Origin: Spirometra erinaceieuropaei
Lineage: Eukaryota > Platyhelminthes > Cestoda > Diphyllobothriidea > Diphyllobothriidae
Length of the DNA stretch: 64,000 nucleotides
Reading direction: 5' to 3'
Assembly (NCBI GenBank): GCA_902702965.1
Contig: CACRXP010000015.1
Coordinates: forward strand, 722,353-786,352
Positions 23,054 to 33,402 of this stretch are shown piece after piece (the first letter of the stretch is position 1; every line of letters begins with the position of its first letter). Under the pieces are notes generated by a model. That model searched no databases and was not told where the DNA came from. It was given only the letters and a program-made list of their open reading frames with translations. Made by a program: the position numbers and the translations under genes.

Positions 23054-26000
23054 AAGACGATCGAAAGCTGGAGGTACTTAACAACCGTTGTCTGAGGACG
23101 ATACTTCAGAACTACACCGACTTAGTCTCGAATGAGACTGTTCATAGTGGCTGCAACTGCATCACGAGAATGCATCAGGTTATCTAAGTGGCCGAAGAGA
23201 TTTGCCTACGTTTTTTATCATTTGACCGTCAAAGTAATGCGGGCGGTTTTTGGATCCCGTAAGACGAGCACGTTAAGTAACCTGATCGATGAGCGCTCAT
23301 CCACCATAACTAATATTTCCGATCACAACCAACAGGACAATTGTCCCGCGGCTCCTTGGTAGAGCATACGACTCAATGACCAAAGATCGCGCGTATGACC
23401 AGTTGATAACAGCTAAAAAGCTAGGAATGGCTATTCCGGTCTTCTCTTTCTTTGTCAGTACCTGCAAGGGTCCTAGTCTGAGCCCAAGACACAACGGGAC
23501 GAGCACGTTTCATAACTTGATCGGAGAGCGCTTCGCAGTCTGTGAAACAAATAGCATGATGGCTACATGGTTTGACGTTCCAGAACTCCCTACGAAAGTG
23601 CTGGACGAACTCCATTAAATTTATGGAATCAAGACTTTCCAGGTTCAGTCGTGATTTTTGCGCGATTATTTGAGTTGAACAAAAACAACTTCGACAGAAT
23701 AACCCTCACATGTCCATAGCCGTAAGTCCAACAGTAAGTACGATGCTCTGCAAAGTTATTCGATCATACTCTCAACACGGGCACCAACTAAAGCACCCCT
23801 TACTAAATGAAATCAAATCAGATATCTAGTGGGGAATGTTCGGAGACTCACTGACGAATCTAACCACAGATAGCTACACGCTATAAACGGAGAAAAACGG
23901 CAAAAGATGTGGCTGGGCTTTCCGTCAGACAAAGGATTTGTCTGAGTGCACAAGGCCGCAAAGTCTGACCGCAAATACTTACTGACTACAAATAACATCA
24001 ACAGATAGTTATTCATGCCGGATCACTCACCAAAATGTCCAGGCAACTGTCGCACTGGTAGAGAAAGCTAACAGCATCACTGGTCAAATGTTGTGCTAGG
24101 TGTCCACGACCGCATCCCAGATCAACGGCAACCTCAAAAGTCCTATGACGGAGAACGCAAAAGGTCATGTAAAAAGACCAGTGGTGAAGTGACATACCTT
24201 TTGCCCACAAAAGTCAGGATAGGAAATATGTAAACAGGCAAGTTTTTTTTCGAAAAGGAAGGTCTCTTTAAGGTCTTAAAGATTTTGATTTGGAAAACTA
24301 TATAATTCTTGGTCCTATATATGCTTGTACTGTCAGAAGGCAACGTCCTGATGTGCCGCACAGGAAATATGTACGTGCTGATGGAAATTCTGGGAGCAAT
24401 CTCAAAGTGCATAGGAAATTAAAAAGCCTCAATCGTGAAGTGGTCGAGCATGTCTGCCAATTTAACGTCTGGATATATAGCTAGACAGCTTCTGTGTGGT
24501 TTATTTTCAGCAAGTACGTGTTGTAAAAAGAAACGGGTATTGCGTTTTTAATGAATATTTCCATTCTACTGGCGTCAGTTTAAATCGGGTTTACAATAAC
24601 AAATAATTCAATGACTATGAGAGCTGTCCTAAAGTAGACGGGACACCGAACTCATTTGTCTAACGTAAAAACATCAGTGTCAGGCAAATAGCTGTATACT
24701 CTGAGGAAATCGTTACAGTGCTCTTTGATTTCGTTTCAGGAAATGAAATAGACGCTAGTTTGCAGATATATAGTAACATCGCCAGCGTTTACTTAAAGAA
24801 TAGGACTTAATGAACAGCACTGTGTGTTATAAAAAGCATGCCCATCGCAATCGCTTGCTGTGAAAGTTTATTTTCTTTGGCAAGGAGGTCTCACCGTAAA
24901 GTGATCCTACAAATGTGATACAAACATTCAGGTGTAAAGAAAAGATTTCTCCAACGACAACCTTCGAGATATGAAGATTAACTGGAGCAACCGTAAAACA
25001 AAAGTTATTAACATTTGATGACTGTCTTGAGACTGAAGGGTCTTTGTCGACACCGAATGAGAGTAGGATTTTGCAGAATGAACTTCTGCTCATAGATGGA
25101 AAAAGGTGTGTTTATGGTTGGACTTGTCCATTGCGTCTTTATTATTTAATTGCTAATTGCCGTCTCCACGGGCGTCCTTACCATATTCCCAACAATGTAT
25201 CGCAATCAAAAGTATGACAAAGGTAAAACAACAAATCAAAGAATGCGAAAAAGAGCATATGCTAAAGTGGAAGACCTAGTGTGTGTTTGAAAATGGTTTT
25301 CAGCGTTTCCGAGGGTCCACCCACAGACACCTTATTTGCATGTCGGTAAAAAATGGTGTGAAACGAGAAATGCTTTGCACCCTTATATTTACCTTGTGTA
25401 TTGCTCACAGACTGTTGCATCTGGAGGCATCCTGGAATACTTAACTCGCGATTTAATGAGCTACCACTAAAAGGCCACAATTTGCAAGTTTTCCGTTTTC
25501 ATCAAAATAGCAAATTTTCCAAATAAAATCAATAAACGAGATCATTTTTCTACTATTCGTTTAAATAATATAGTCGTTTTTCCATTTTTGGCCTTAGTTT
25601 GACGCATTGGGGACAGTTCTGGAGTTATCAGGCCTTCTTCGTGAATCTTTGAATGTTCCAAGGATCTCGGAGGATACTATACAAGTCGGAGTTGGAAGCC
25701 ATAGCGACTTTAAATTTCCTAAGTTTAAGTACACATCCACAGTTGGGTAGCAGAGGGGTAACTTTCAGCACCTAGTTATCGGCACTGAGAAATTAGACTG
25801 AAGGGTTGACTTAGTAAACGGGAGGAAGCACACCGGTGGAGCAGTCCGTAATAAGAAGGATAATTATGTCAACCGCATTTTGACGGTCAACTGCCGTAGT
25901 GACGAATTATCGCTCTTTACCTGTGAGAAGCATACTGATTTGTGTCGTTATAAACGGGGTTTTTTCGCAGACAAAGGGATTTTGGAGGATAATGAAATTA

Positions 26001-26573
26001 TTCTCGGAAACAAATGTAAGAAGGTCTTGTTTGAAAAATACCCACAATAAAACCCGGGGCCTTATATTCATCTCACGAGTAGCTAACATTTATATCATCC
26101 TCCTGTGGCCAGTTTTGTGGCTAACTGGCTCTGGCCAGTAATTCCTAAAGGCCCAATACACTTAATCGTGATCGGAGACGGAGGCCAATCAGATCATTAT
26201 CTGCATACAAGCCCACGAATCCCAGCTGTTAGTGTAGGGATACATAGATCGTAGTACAAAGTTATCAGTGCCGTGAGTCCTTAAAGTTCCGTTAAAATGA
26301 AGAAGAAATGCCGACTTTTTCACAATAAAAACATTGAAAGGCAGTTGATCAAGGTTATTCCTACCTTTTGATATCTAAAATACGGTCTGCGAGTCGAAAT
26401 GCAACTTCATCTCTCGAGTAATCATAAACGGTTGCGTTCTCGCGCCGAGCGGCACGGGCCCGTTGCAACCTTTTGGCTCTCCGGTCAAATATTTGGAACG
26501 ATGATGTAGAGAGTTTCCTTAGTGTGCAAAACCTCGATGATGTGCGGAGACCGACGAGCACTACGGATGACAT
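17199..26573 (-). CDS. NDUFAF5: NDUFAF5 gene, six exons found (3' end missing)
   Basis: NDUFAF5 is a mitochondrial matrix protein with a SAM-methyltransferase fold. In animals it hydroxylates an arginine of NDUFS7 during early assembly of respiratory complex I. Exons, all minus strand: 26573-26365, 24142-24031, 21320-21214, 21083-21044, 19962-19765 and 17343-17199. Each internal junction follows the GT/AG rule, and the phases (2, 0, 2, 0, 0, 1) join without a break into about 270 residues. Collinear matches to the vertebrate protein include the IFDR..KR N-terminal segment, the SAM-binding [49 protein letters not shown] and [15 protein letters not shown]. The human protein is about 345 residues, so roughly the last 75 (normally an IPATFQ..IGW region) were not found. 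The introns are full of transposable elements. Confidence 0.95.
17432..18385. mobile_element. foldback element, copy 2 (about 954 bp palindrome)
   Basis: The ends are GGGCTAACTCATGAAATGTC at the left and the inverted ACATTTCATGAGTTAGTCC at the right. The two halves pair over most of their length. Each arm has CTACTTAAGTAG (a perfect 12-base palindrome) and TTTTCGATGCCCTTAAAAA or its complement. The turn lies near 17900. It sits in NDUFAF5 intron 5, so the pre-mRNA would contain a very long hairpin. There is no transposase. Confidence 0.88.
18372..18704 (-). other. unassigned open frame in intron 5
   Basis: The frame has 110 codons ([35 protein letters not shown]) and overlaps the end of foldback copy 2. 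No family was recognised, and there is no credible start or splice context. It is listed only because it is the longest non-repeat frame in the intron and may be part of an unknown mobile element. Confidence 0.2.
19185..19620 (+). repeat. R1 dispersed repeat with microsatellites
   Basis: The R1 unit is recognised by GTTGTGG, CGCCAGC, TTCTTGACTCTGT, a purine-rich stretch, then a TATCACTATAAACTAATTC-like segment, GTGCAAGTC and TGCTGTGG..CACGGTG. Other copies are 54830-55150 (+), 62790-63070 (-), and fragments at 55940-56060 (-) and 13800-13885 (-). In this copy the purine-rich stretch has expanded to (GAA)n and (GGA)n at 19322-19462. No protein is assigned. It lies in NDUFAF5 intron 5. Confidence 0.75.
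19322..19462. repeat. GAA/GGA microsatellite
   Basis: A purine-only strand with about 16 GAA-type and 15 GGA-type units. The poly-Glu and poly-Gly frames read through it are artefacts. Confidence 0.97.
19765..19962 (-). CDS. NDUFAF5: NDUFAF5 exon 5
   Basis: The acceptor follows a T-run (TTTTTTTAG|GTC) and the donor is CCCTG|GTGAGA. Sixty-six whole codons encode [13 protein letters not shown], then [27 protein letters not shown] and [11 protein letters not shown]. This is the core of the methyltransferase-like fold, nearly residue for residue like vertebrate NDUFAF5 (LQLAE.ER.GGF.PH.SPF). The exon is bounded by R1 on the downstream side and a Penelope-like fragment on the upstream side. Confidence 0.95.
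20052..20513 (+). pseudogene. Penelope-like element GIY-YIG endonuclease
   Basis: The frame encodes the C-terminal GIY-YIG endonuclease of a Penelope-like retroelement: [40 protein letters not shown], then [15 protein letters not shown] and a P.PYSVL end. The YVGETGR..RTQIGEH core corresponds to the Y..G.T and Arg of the catalytic module. No reverse transcriptase lies upstream, so the copy is 5' truncated. The frame stops at 20513. A TATA-like box and a hammerhead-like fold follow, as expected for a Penelope terminal repeat. It lies in NDUFAF5 intron 4, antisense to the host gene. Confidence 0.88.
20569..20576 (+). promoter_or_regulatory. TATA-like box in Penelope terminal segment
   Basis: CTATAAATAC lies about 40 bases before the hammerhead-like core at 20616. 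In Penelope-like terminal repeats the promoter lies within the repeat, so this is a plausible element promoter. Inferred only. Confidence 0.35.
20616..20657 (+). ncRNA. hammerhead-like ribozyme, short palindromic helix III
   Basis: Helix I is GUCU with AGGC (20616-20619 and 20654-20657). The core is CUGAUGA (20620-20626), then one extra U. Helix II is GGGUUC/GAAUCC around loop AAGUGA, followed by GAAA. The helix III position has only ACGU before the C that would be the cleavage site. ACGU is self-complementary, so helix III could form between two RNA copies (double hammerhead). The extra U after the core and the lack of an internal helix III make self-cleavage of the monomer doubtful. It is followed by an AATAAA signal at 20659-20664 and a TTC-rich tail near 20686-20700. 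Hammerheads in Penelope-like terminal repeats are established. Confidence 0.6.
21044..21083 (-). CDS. NDUFAF5: NDUFAF5 exon 4, 40-base microexon
   Basis: The acceptor is ATTCTTTTAG|CC and the donor is CTCAG|GTGAGT. One carried base plus 13 codons read [13 protein letters not shown], matching the conserved LHWVNDLPRALEQ segment of the family. The phase agrees on both sides. Confidence 0.88.
21214..21320 (-). CDS. NDUFAF5: NDUFAF5 exon 3
   Basis: The acceptor CATCTTTTGTAG|AAA opens a 107-base exon encoding [20 protein letters not shown] and then [15 protein letters not shown]. It aligns with the vertebrate [20 protein letters not shown] segment. The donor is CTTGG|GTATTT. Two bases (GG) carry over and form Gly with the first base of exon 4. 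It is too short to stand out as an open frame and was found by family pattern. Confidence 0.85.
21710..21750 (-). ncRNA. hammerhead-like motif of minus-strand Penelope element
   Basis: On the minus strand: helix I UGGC/GCCA (21750-21747 and 21713-21710), core CCGAGGA, helix II GA(AGUUA)UC, GAAA, helix III AGC/GCU, then C before helix I. It matches the motif at 56284-56323 except that the core CUGAGGA has U4 changed to C, which should weaken or abolish cleavage. It lies just downstream of the GIY-YIG frame on the same strand, in the terminal-repeat position. Confidence 0.6.
21985..22841 (-). pseudogene. Penelope-like element: RT thumb and GIY-YIG
   Basis: The minus-strand frame begins with [37 protein letters not shown] and LCKNGYP..FI, the conserved end of Penelope-type reverse transcriptase. 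It continues into [36 protein letters not shown], the start of GIY-YIG. A frame change near 22155 shifts the rest into a second frame: [32 protein letters not shown] and [10 protein letters not shown] catalytic motifs are absent (5' truncation near 22841). It inserts in NDUFAF5 intron 2 in the same orientation as the gene. A hammerhead-like motif follows at 21750-21710. Confidence 0.92.
22967..23051. repeat. GT dinucleotide microsatellite
   Basis: About 42 uninterrupted TG units in NDUFAF5 intron 2. It is able to form Z-DNA and is likely length-polymorphic. Confidence 0.99.
23259..23540 (+). repeat. R3-like repeat between diverged direct repeats
   Basis: ACGAGCACGTTAAGTAACC..TGATCGATGAGCGCT (23262-23300) recurs diverged at 23495-23530 (ACGAGCACGTTTCATAAC). 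Between them, 23318-23460 resembles R3 at 60115-60305: CCGATCACAACCAACAGGAC at the start and GAATGGCTATTCC, TTTGTCAGTA near the end. The segment CGGCTCCTTGGTAGAGC resembles a tRNA D-arm with box A, so R3 may be tRNA-derived, but no full cloverleaf is seen. Confidence 0.45.
24031..24142 (-). CDS. NDUFAF5: NDUFAF5 exon 2, SAM motif I
   Basis: The acceptor is CTCCGTCATAG|G and the donor is TTTTG|GTGAGT, a strong consensus. It encodes the last base of the shared Arg codon and 37 residues including [18 protein letters not shown], the glycine-rich SAM-binding loop of class I methyltransferase folds. Phase 0 at its 3' end fits exon 3. Confidence 0.92.
26365..26573 (-). CDS. NDUFAF5: NDUFAF5 exon 1
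   Basis: It starts at a true ATG at 26573. The first 25 or so residues are rich in Ser, Thr and Arg with few acidic residues ([15 protein letters not shown]), as in a mitochondrial presequence. The family segment [19 protein letters not shown] and [15 protein letters not shown] follows. The exon ends AAAAG|GTAGG, leaving two bases of an Arg codon completed by exon 2. Without splicing the frame stops at once (TAG), which supports the donor. Confidence 0.92.
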
Positions 26574-28830
26574 CTTCAGGATTGGCAGTTCGGCTTACTC
26601 GCGGTTCGCCATCAAACGCAATATAGATGTATACAACCGAAACACCAACAAATGTGATAATCACTTGCCTAAAGGAACAAGAAAAAAAAGTGAAGATACA
26701 ATAAGCTAATTGCATGTAAATGTGCAGTAGAAAGCAGGATAAAAAGAAAAAACTCGAAATACGCGGATCGAAAGTTATAAGTTGGCACGAGTTCAGTTAT
26801 TCGTGTCCTCGTCTGTTGAGTATTGTCATCGAGGCAACACATGGCCTCACCGGCATCTGTAAATTAGTAGCCAACCTAGGCCCCAGTAATTCGCGTGCGC
26901 TGGATCGTGGATTCGCGCAAGACAGGACCAGGTCCCTCGAAATGCTCTAGGTGGCGCACGTTTTGAACTCAACTTAATAAGGAGCGCCTCGCGTTAACGG
27001 AACTCCTGCAGGTTAGGTCAATGATTACTGCCGGGAAACGAAGCATTGGAAGGATTTTGACTTTAAGGACTGGCACTGAATTCTAAATCAAATGTTGAAG
27101 CGGTTGATTCACGAGATGGCACACCAGGCTTCTCGGCGCATGGCGGCAAGCTGGTTTAGCCACGCCCAGTTCTAGTCCAGACTGAACGCGAAGTAAACGT
27201 ATTGTTTGTGAGGATTTGCATAACGAAGCCGCTAAGTTACCGACTGACATAAGAGGTTAATTATAGTGTGGACCAATGTTCCAAAGATAGAGGAATAGTG
27301 AGACCGCACAGCACCTGATCTAATGAACGTCTAGGCCGGTGGACGGGCGGTGCCATTGTGGCTTGCGGGATGTGAACTGTGGGCGTAAGAAGGAGTATGC
27401 TTCCGTATACACTATGTAATTCCCATCTTGTTGGAAAACAACTAGAAATAATATTAACAAATGACAACTGTTTAATAAAGATGACTAAATATTCTACCTC
27501 AACAGCGGCATGCTCGGCGAGTTGAGGACTTGCTAACTGGAGATGTTATCCAGCAGTTAACGATTTTGTAGGCAGAAAAAGTGGCCAGACTAAAAGTGGA
27601 TTTTGGGCATTTTCGTTGTTTCACAGCAATATTTTCTGCATGCTTCCGCTCCATACACAAACACTGAGCTGGTTGACAACGGATAGTAGGTCAAAAATGA
27701 ATATCCCGGTCACTCTGGTCCTTCTCAGTGGCCTTTTTACTAAATATATTACTAGTCGCGTTTAAACTGCATGCAAGGGCCAGCGGGTTAGGCGCGATTC
27801 CAACTTCGTTACTGAATTAAGTTTTCTACTGATATGAAAGTACTGGTGTCACAAATAAGAATAATATGTAATACAACATTGCCTACGGGCCGAAAGATTC
27901 TCGATTTTGAGTTTTCGATTAGTGAACATTACTATAATGAATTTTTCAAATGTGGACTGAGGCAGATGACCACAAGGGAGGCTTTTCTGTGGGAACTCAA
28001 CAATGTCGTTCTGTCTCGTTGGGTAGGATTTTATCTTTAGAGCGGCCTGCCTTTCTGTTATCTGCAAGGGATTACGTCTTTGGTGCACCGTTAGTGGGAG
28101 AAAACTTGCCTGTTTAGCATTAGCCACTACTCTACTCCCTGCACTCTCCTAGAATTTACCCAAGATCATTCATAGTCCCAGATTTACCAATAGTACAGTG
28201 ACGTTAACGAAGTGAGCACAGAGATGCGGAACCCAGTCACGTCACACTAATGATTTCTACAACGACTCTCCCAAAGGATCACCAGGGCATGTAAAGTGCC
28301 AACCAACCAACATACACTAATTTTGACACGCCCATGTCAAACCCCATAATTCTGTAAGAAAAACCATTTAATCCTTCTTAACAAAAAATTACTAATTACA
28401 CCATCACGGCTAAGAAAACTCAAAATATATATTTCAGAGCACCAAATACTAATTAGTAAGACTTACCGAAACAAATGAGAATCTCCTACGGCACCTTAAC
28501 TCCTCAGAATCCACCAGCACGGCACAGTGTTGGGCCAAAACGTTCAAAACTTTCAGTCATCTTAACATCTGATAAAACCCTAATCAAACACCTAGGCCAC
28601 AGTCGTCCCCTACTGAAGCGCCATTTAGATATAATCACAACCCAGCCAATCAACTTCCCTACTGAGATCTAATCCATTCACCCACTGTTCACTTAAGCAT
28701 TTTTTCAGCAATCCCGCCACCCCCTCCTTTTAGTCCATCAAGTAGAAAAATAGTTTTGGAAACTGCTTTTTCATCACGACCCGTCCCTTTCATATCCGGC
28801 GTTCTAGGCATTGGTCTAAACAATGCAAGA
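26574..28830. other. upstream of NDUFAF5; no further gene recognised
   Basis: The first 150 bases hold the presumed 5' untranslated region and promoter of NDUFAF5 (minus strand). No TATA box is obvious and no initiator was assigned. The rest contains short frames without motifs (26720-26950, 27834-28040, 28475-28672). Confidence 0.4.
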
Positions 28831-28839
28831 CTGATAGTT

Positions 28840-28990
28840 CATCAAATGTTCCAAGTTAGGACTTCTGTTAAAATACGTAAATCAAGTAGCATCAGCTTAA
28901 ACGAAATGTGGGCCAATGGATTAATATGGAATGCGTTGCCGTACGTTATAAATTATAATTTCCACCGACATAATTGTTTAGCGAAATAAG
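28840..28990 (+). pseudogene. possible LINE RT C-terminal fragment
   Basis: The translation FQVRTSVKIRKSSSISLNEM then GLIWNALPYVINYN resembles the R..S...F....WNALP..I end of CR1-like reverse transcriptases (compare HLIWNTLPIEI at 30420 minus). No other LINE feature is adjacent. Low confidence. Confidence 0.35.
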
Positions 28991-30300
28991 ACGAAGAATG
29001 TCTCGTTTATACAAAAATACGTTCGAACAAACTGGTTTCGATTTTACAAGTAGCGATTTCGCTAGAGAAGCATGTTTTGCTGCAATACAGTCGCAAACCA
29101 ATGCAAACATGTTAATCGGATATTCTGATCTTCTTTCGAAGTGAGATGACCTTTTAGTAAACAATATATAAATAAAAACTGCATATAAGATAATTGGGCA
29201 TGATCGGAACAGTCCAGAGCTAAATTGGATCGAACTCCCAACCCACATCAAGCACGACGGAATGCTACCTTCACTTACCTTTCATAACTGGATACAATCG
29301 TCGAAAAACTTACCCGGGGGACGACCTGCCTGACCTAATACGTACTAATGATATCTGAACTGCCTGTACGCATTATGAGAGTGCGACTTTAGAAAACGAT
29401 TACAAATCAATAATATCTACGCTCACTCCCCATGTAAAACACGTACATAATTTTATCGGCATTCACATAAATCGTATGAAACTCGACAACTTCCCCGTAG
29501 ACGGCGACATTGGGTCATTAGAGCGTAGTTCAGGCCTTTTAACAACATCATGTACGGAAGTGGTTAACTTTCTATTCCCTACCCTGTTCTCCATCCCAAA
29601 CACCCTAATGGGAAAAAAAGAAAGAATGAAAATAATTTTATTGAAGATCCATCGGAGTCCCGTGATAATGAGCATAAGTAAATTTTAATATGAATATTAG
29701 ACGAAGTAGGCAGAATCTGTACAGTATGCAATGTATAGTTATCGAATAAGTAGTCCGTTAAGAAAAATGATTAGCGAGCAGTGAAACAAAGTTCCATTAC
29801 TGGATAAACAGCTTTTAAGAGACAACAACTGTTGCTCATGAAAGGATAAAAGTGAAGCAGGACCGGCTGGATGTGGCATCGTCAGGGGAGAAAAACGTCA
29901 TGCAAGAGGGGATAAGTATGTGAGTCACACAGGACTGGCCCGCATGAGGTATTGTATATGGGATTCAAAACAGATATCTTCAGGACAGAATTCATGCACC
30001 GGATGAGACTATTCGCGTCAAAGTTGCGAGACGAAAGGAACCCAGACGCGAGCAGCCACAGTCCGCTTCGAGACCAGCCGAGAAGTGAGCAAGGGAGGTA
30101 CAACCAAACTACTAGTATAGAGCGAATTCAGAGGCTCCCGCCGTGAGCGTCGACAGACCGCCTGAGGTCGAAATGAGGAGATAACATCAAGAACCGCGAA
30201 AATCGTCGCTATGAGGGAGGAGTGATAGCAGTGGATTTAGTAACCAATGCAAAATAGGCGGTGATAAAGATATAAGTGAAGGTTTCCACTTGATCTACCA

Positions 30301-30848
30301 CTAAATCCCAGGAGGACTATTCTCTAAGTCAAGAAGCTGAGTGTTCAGGAATGAGGCAGTCAAAAGTGTCTTTATACTCTTTGGTGTAAGGTGTGTGTCT
30401 AATTTCGACTTGAATACCGATAATTTAGGCGATGGTCTAATTTCTATCGGAAGAGTATTCCAGATGAGGTGATATTTCGAAGCAAAAAAGAGGGAGCGCT
30501 TAGATGTAGTGCAAAGATGCGGTGGAATCATCATGAAAAAGTTGCGCTTAGCATAAGATCGATCTCTCCGAGTGAGAGTGTCAATGAACGAAGGTTTGGA
30601 GCTAGAGTAAATGCGAAAAGGGAGCAAAGAATGGCTTCGGGTCATCTAACCCACAAACACTTAGTGTTCGCCAGCCGACTTCTCTGAGTATAAGAACTAC
30701 TGGAGGCGACCTGCGAGAACAATTTCCAGGTGAACATTCCCTGAACGTCTTCGATTTTATTACGGTCACAAGTGTTCATTAAATCAAAGATCGGACAGCA
30801 GAATCCGAGGATTGGAAGGACAAAAAATTGATAAAGTCTTAGCTTCAT
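30301..30848 (-). pseudogene. LINE RT thumb and C-terminal domain
   Basis: Two overlapping minus-strand frames. The first has YQFFVLPILGFCCPIF and RNKIEDVQGMFTWKLF (the VRPxLEY and VQRRATK regions). The second has LPFRIYSSSKPSFIDTLTRR, FFASKYHLIWNTLPIEI and FKSKLDTHL, the conserved R.FF..R...WN.LP end of CR1-like RTs. The shift lies near 30645. Confidence 0.8.
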
Positions 30849-30962
30849 TTCCAGAGGAAAAAAATTAAGCGATATGAATTCACATATCTGTGCTGTTTTG
30901 GCAGAGATTCTATCTGCCTGAAGTGATAGAGTAAGCTTACTTGTTTGACTTAAACCTAGGTT

Positions 30963-31440
30963 TTATGTGGTGAAGCATACTGAGAGTGGGTTATTCTGAA
31001 ACATTATGGGGCCAGGAAGTTCAGCAGCACGAAAATACATGAAACTGCACTTGGATGATGAAAAATCCATCTGCCATTTTGAACTCCATCTGCTTAAGCG
31101 TAGTAAATCGGCATTAATTTTCTCAACACAAACATTTGCGGTGTCCTTAGAATATGAGTAAACACACTTGAGGTCATCGACATAAGTAAAACTTTGTGAA
31201 TTTCCGAGTTCAGTCGACCCGTGCTTCGAAGTGCGCCACACGTGACCGAGTGAGGTATCAAGTAGCTTTTACCAACCATGACTTTCTGATATCATTTGGA
31301 TAGATAGGACCCGATAAATTTCAGTAGGGGAGGCCGGATGCCGAGAACTTCTAATTTTCCCAAAAGACGCCTATGGGGCACCTTGTCGAATGCTTTGCTA
31401 AGATCAAAGTAGATAACTACCACTGACTGCCGCTCATTAC
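30963..31440 (-). pseudogene. LINE reverse transcriptase, motifs A and C
   Basis: On the minus strand, VVIYFDLSKAFDKVPHRRLL (motif A, about 31420-31360) is followed after a frame change by FTYVDDLKCVYSYSKDTANV (motif C, about 31190-31130) and a SSSKCSFMYF block. The motif B region (normally SGVPQGSxLGPLLF) reads HSVTCGALRSTGRLNS and seems to have lost bases. The RT is therefore dead although its catalytic aspartates are still encoded. Confidence 0.85.
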
Positions 31441-31667
31441 GAAGAGAAGTAATTAGATTAAGAAAAGCCAAGTGGCAAGTTTCGCAGGATCGTTCAGGTA
31501 AAGATCAATGCTGACTAGAGCTCAGAAGCCGATTAGCTGGACAGACATCAAAAATTTCGGGAAACATTATCCTTTCAAGAAGTCTTGCTAAAGACGGGGA
31601 TTTCTGCACGCCCCGGTAGTTATTAACATCGAACCTGACAGGAATGATAAATGACGTCCTTCATGTT

Positions 31668-32090
31668 TCAGGAAAGAATCCTTTTGAAATATAAACCGAG
31701 AATAAATGACTCAGCAATGTGGGAAGGTTGGATGCCTGTTTGATAATCGAATTTGTAGTCCCCTCCGTTCCTGAGCAATGTGAGTTTTTTCGAACGACTT
31801 AGGTGTTTCTTAATGAGATCTGAGGAGACATCGATTGTACTTAGTGTCCTATCTGAAAGTGAACGAAATAAAGCGACTGGTTCGGACTCAGTAGTAAGTT
31901 GTTTTGCAAGGAAGGTACTAAACAACTCCATTTTCTTGGTGTGATCGTTGGGGGAGATTTTGGTATCGCTTAGCAGGGGTGGAAGTTCGTGACCATGCTT
32001 AGAGGAGGGTCGATGATGGAAAATTTTAGCGAGGGTTCGAACCACTGATTCTCTTTGCCTGTCGCCTGCTTGGCGCATCCTTGAGGCCAC
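31668..32090 (-). pseudogene. LINE endonuclease-RT linker
   Basis: This minus-strand frame carries RESVVRTLAKIFHHRPSSKH, LPPLLSDTKISPNDHTKKME and LFSTFLAKQLTTES. It resembles the segment between endonuclease and RT in CR1/Jockey elements, with its PPLLS..G......K...F..FF pattern. It is collinear with its neighbours. Confidence 0.65.
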
Positions 32091-33109
32091 TTAGAAAATC
32101 TGTGCTTCTCGGGTGAACGGATAAAGAACTAGTTGGTAGGTCACGCATCTGCAGTCTCGAGTTCTTAGTCTTTTGTGAAGAAAATGAGGAACAAGGGAAT
32201 CTGAAGAATTAGACTTGAGATATCTACTCGGCACAATCTTCAGGATGTCCTTGAAAAGATTTGGCATGACATCAGGAAGAATGGTTGCACCGCAACGGGG
32301 GAGGAAGTCACACCAATCCAATGATCTAATGTAGTCATTTATAAAGTAGTTATCTACGCAATCGTAGTAAATGTAAGTCTGAACCGTGCTAGTCTTTTTT
32401 GAAAAGGCAAGCGGTAGGCAACAATGAATTAATAAGTGGTCAATATCAAAGAGGTCTTTTTTGCAAGCAACAAAACGAGGGGCAATGTCATCGGTAAAGA
32501 TAATATCCAAAATGTGATTATGTCTTGTTGGAGAGCTCACAAGCCGAGACCAGTTAGAAAAATTGGTAATATATTGCAAGGGCTGGAATCTAGGTGAACA
32601 GATATTGAAAGCCCAGTCTATTTCAGGAAGGTTAAAATCCCCACCGATTAAGTTAACATCAAAAGCATCTTCCGCAATTAATTTAAAGATTTCAATCATT
32701 TGTGAATCATTACTGGCTGAAGATTTTGGGGGATTGTAGATACAGCCAATATTTGCCTTTATTTGTGACAAGAGAACAACAGCTGCAAAGCAGAAGTTTC
32801 CGTGAATGAGGAGGCATATAGGCAATCGGGAGAGTACTTTAGGTAGGATTTAATGTAAAAAAGACAACCGCTCCACGCCTAGACGCGCGGTCTTGCCCGA
32901 AAAAAATTGAAGTCATCTATGAGAAGGACAGAGTCAGTAATTAGAGAATGGGTCCAAGATTCTGCTACACACATAACATCAGATGTCCTTTCGAGAGCAA
33001 TGGCTCTGATTTGGGCCAGCTTGATTGTAACAGACCTGACATTCAATAATATAATATTTAATGTATTTCGAACAGCAAGGATATTGGATGCGGATATGCA
33101 GGATGTCAA
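32091..33109 (-). pseudogene. LINE endonuclease (minus-strand element)
   Basis: The N-terminal block is NTLNIILLNVRSVTIKLAQI..LERTSDVMCVAESWTHSLITD, the N..S....K and E-containing strands of an AP-type endonuclease. After a frame change near 32850 the rest follows: IGCIYNPPKSSASND, the catalytic LIGGDFNLPEIDW, RHNHILDIIFTDD and FDIDHLLIHCCLP, where the usual SDH is DIDH. It would nick target DNA in a living element; the frameshift makes it inactive. Confidence 0.85.
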
Positions 33110-33402
33110 TTAAGGATGCTTGGAGAATAAGTACCAGTTAGTCTACAGTTATTGACGGACGGGAGTCAGCAAGAGAAGCCTGGGCAGGAGACCTAAAGGA
33201 CGTGGAGATATAGTTCTCGAGCAGTTGAATGCTAAGAGAGCTAGAAAAGGGAAAGCCTTGTCGATAGGTAAATTGTAAAGGAGGAGGGGGAGGAGGAGGA
33301 AGTATAGAAGGAAGGCAGAGACTGGTGGGGGGGGGGGAGATGGCAGCTATAAGAATAAAATGGTAGGAAACCAGGACAAGGTTTGAAGTCAAAGGAGAAA
33401 GG

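Noticed and set aside
22882..23187. Cys-Val repeat frames
   Set aside because: Translation of the GT dinucleotide run; no start, no motif.
23340..23400. Possible tRNA gene
   Set aside because: A D-arm-like CTCCTTGGTAGAG is present but no T-arm or acceptor pairing follows.
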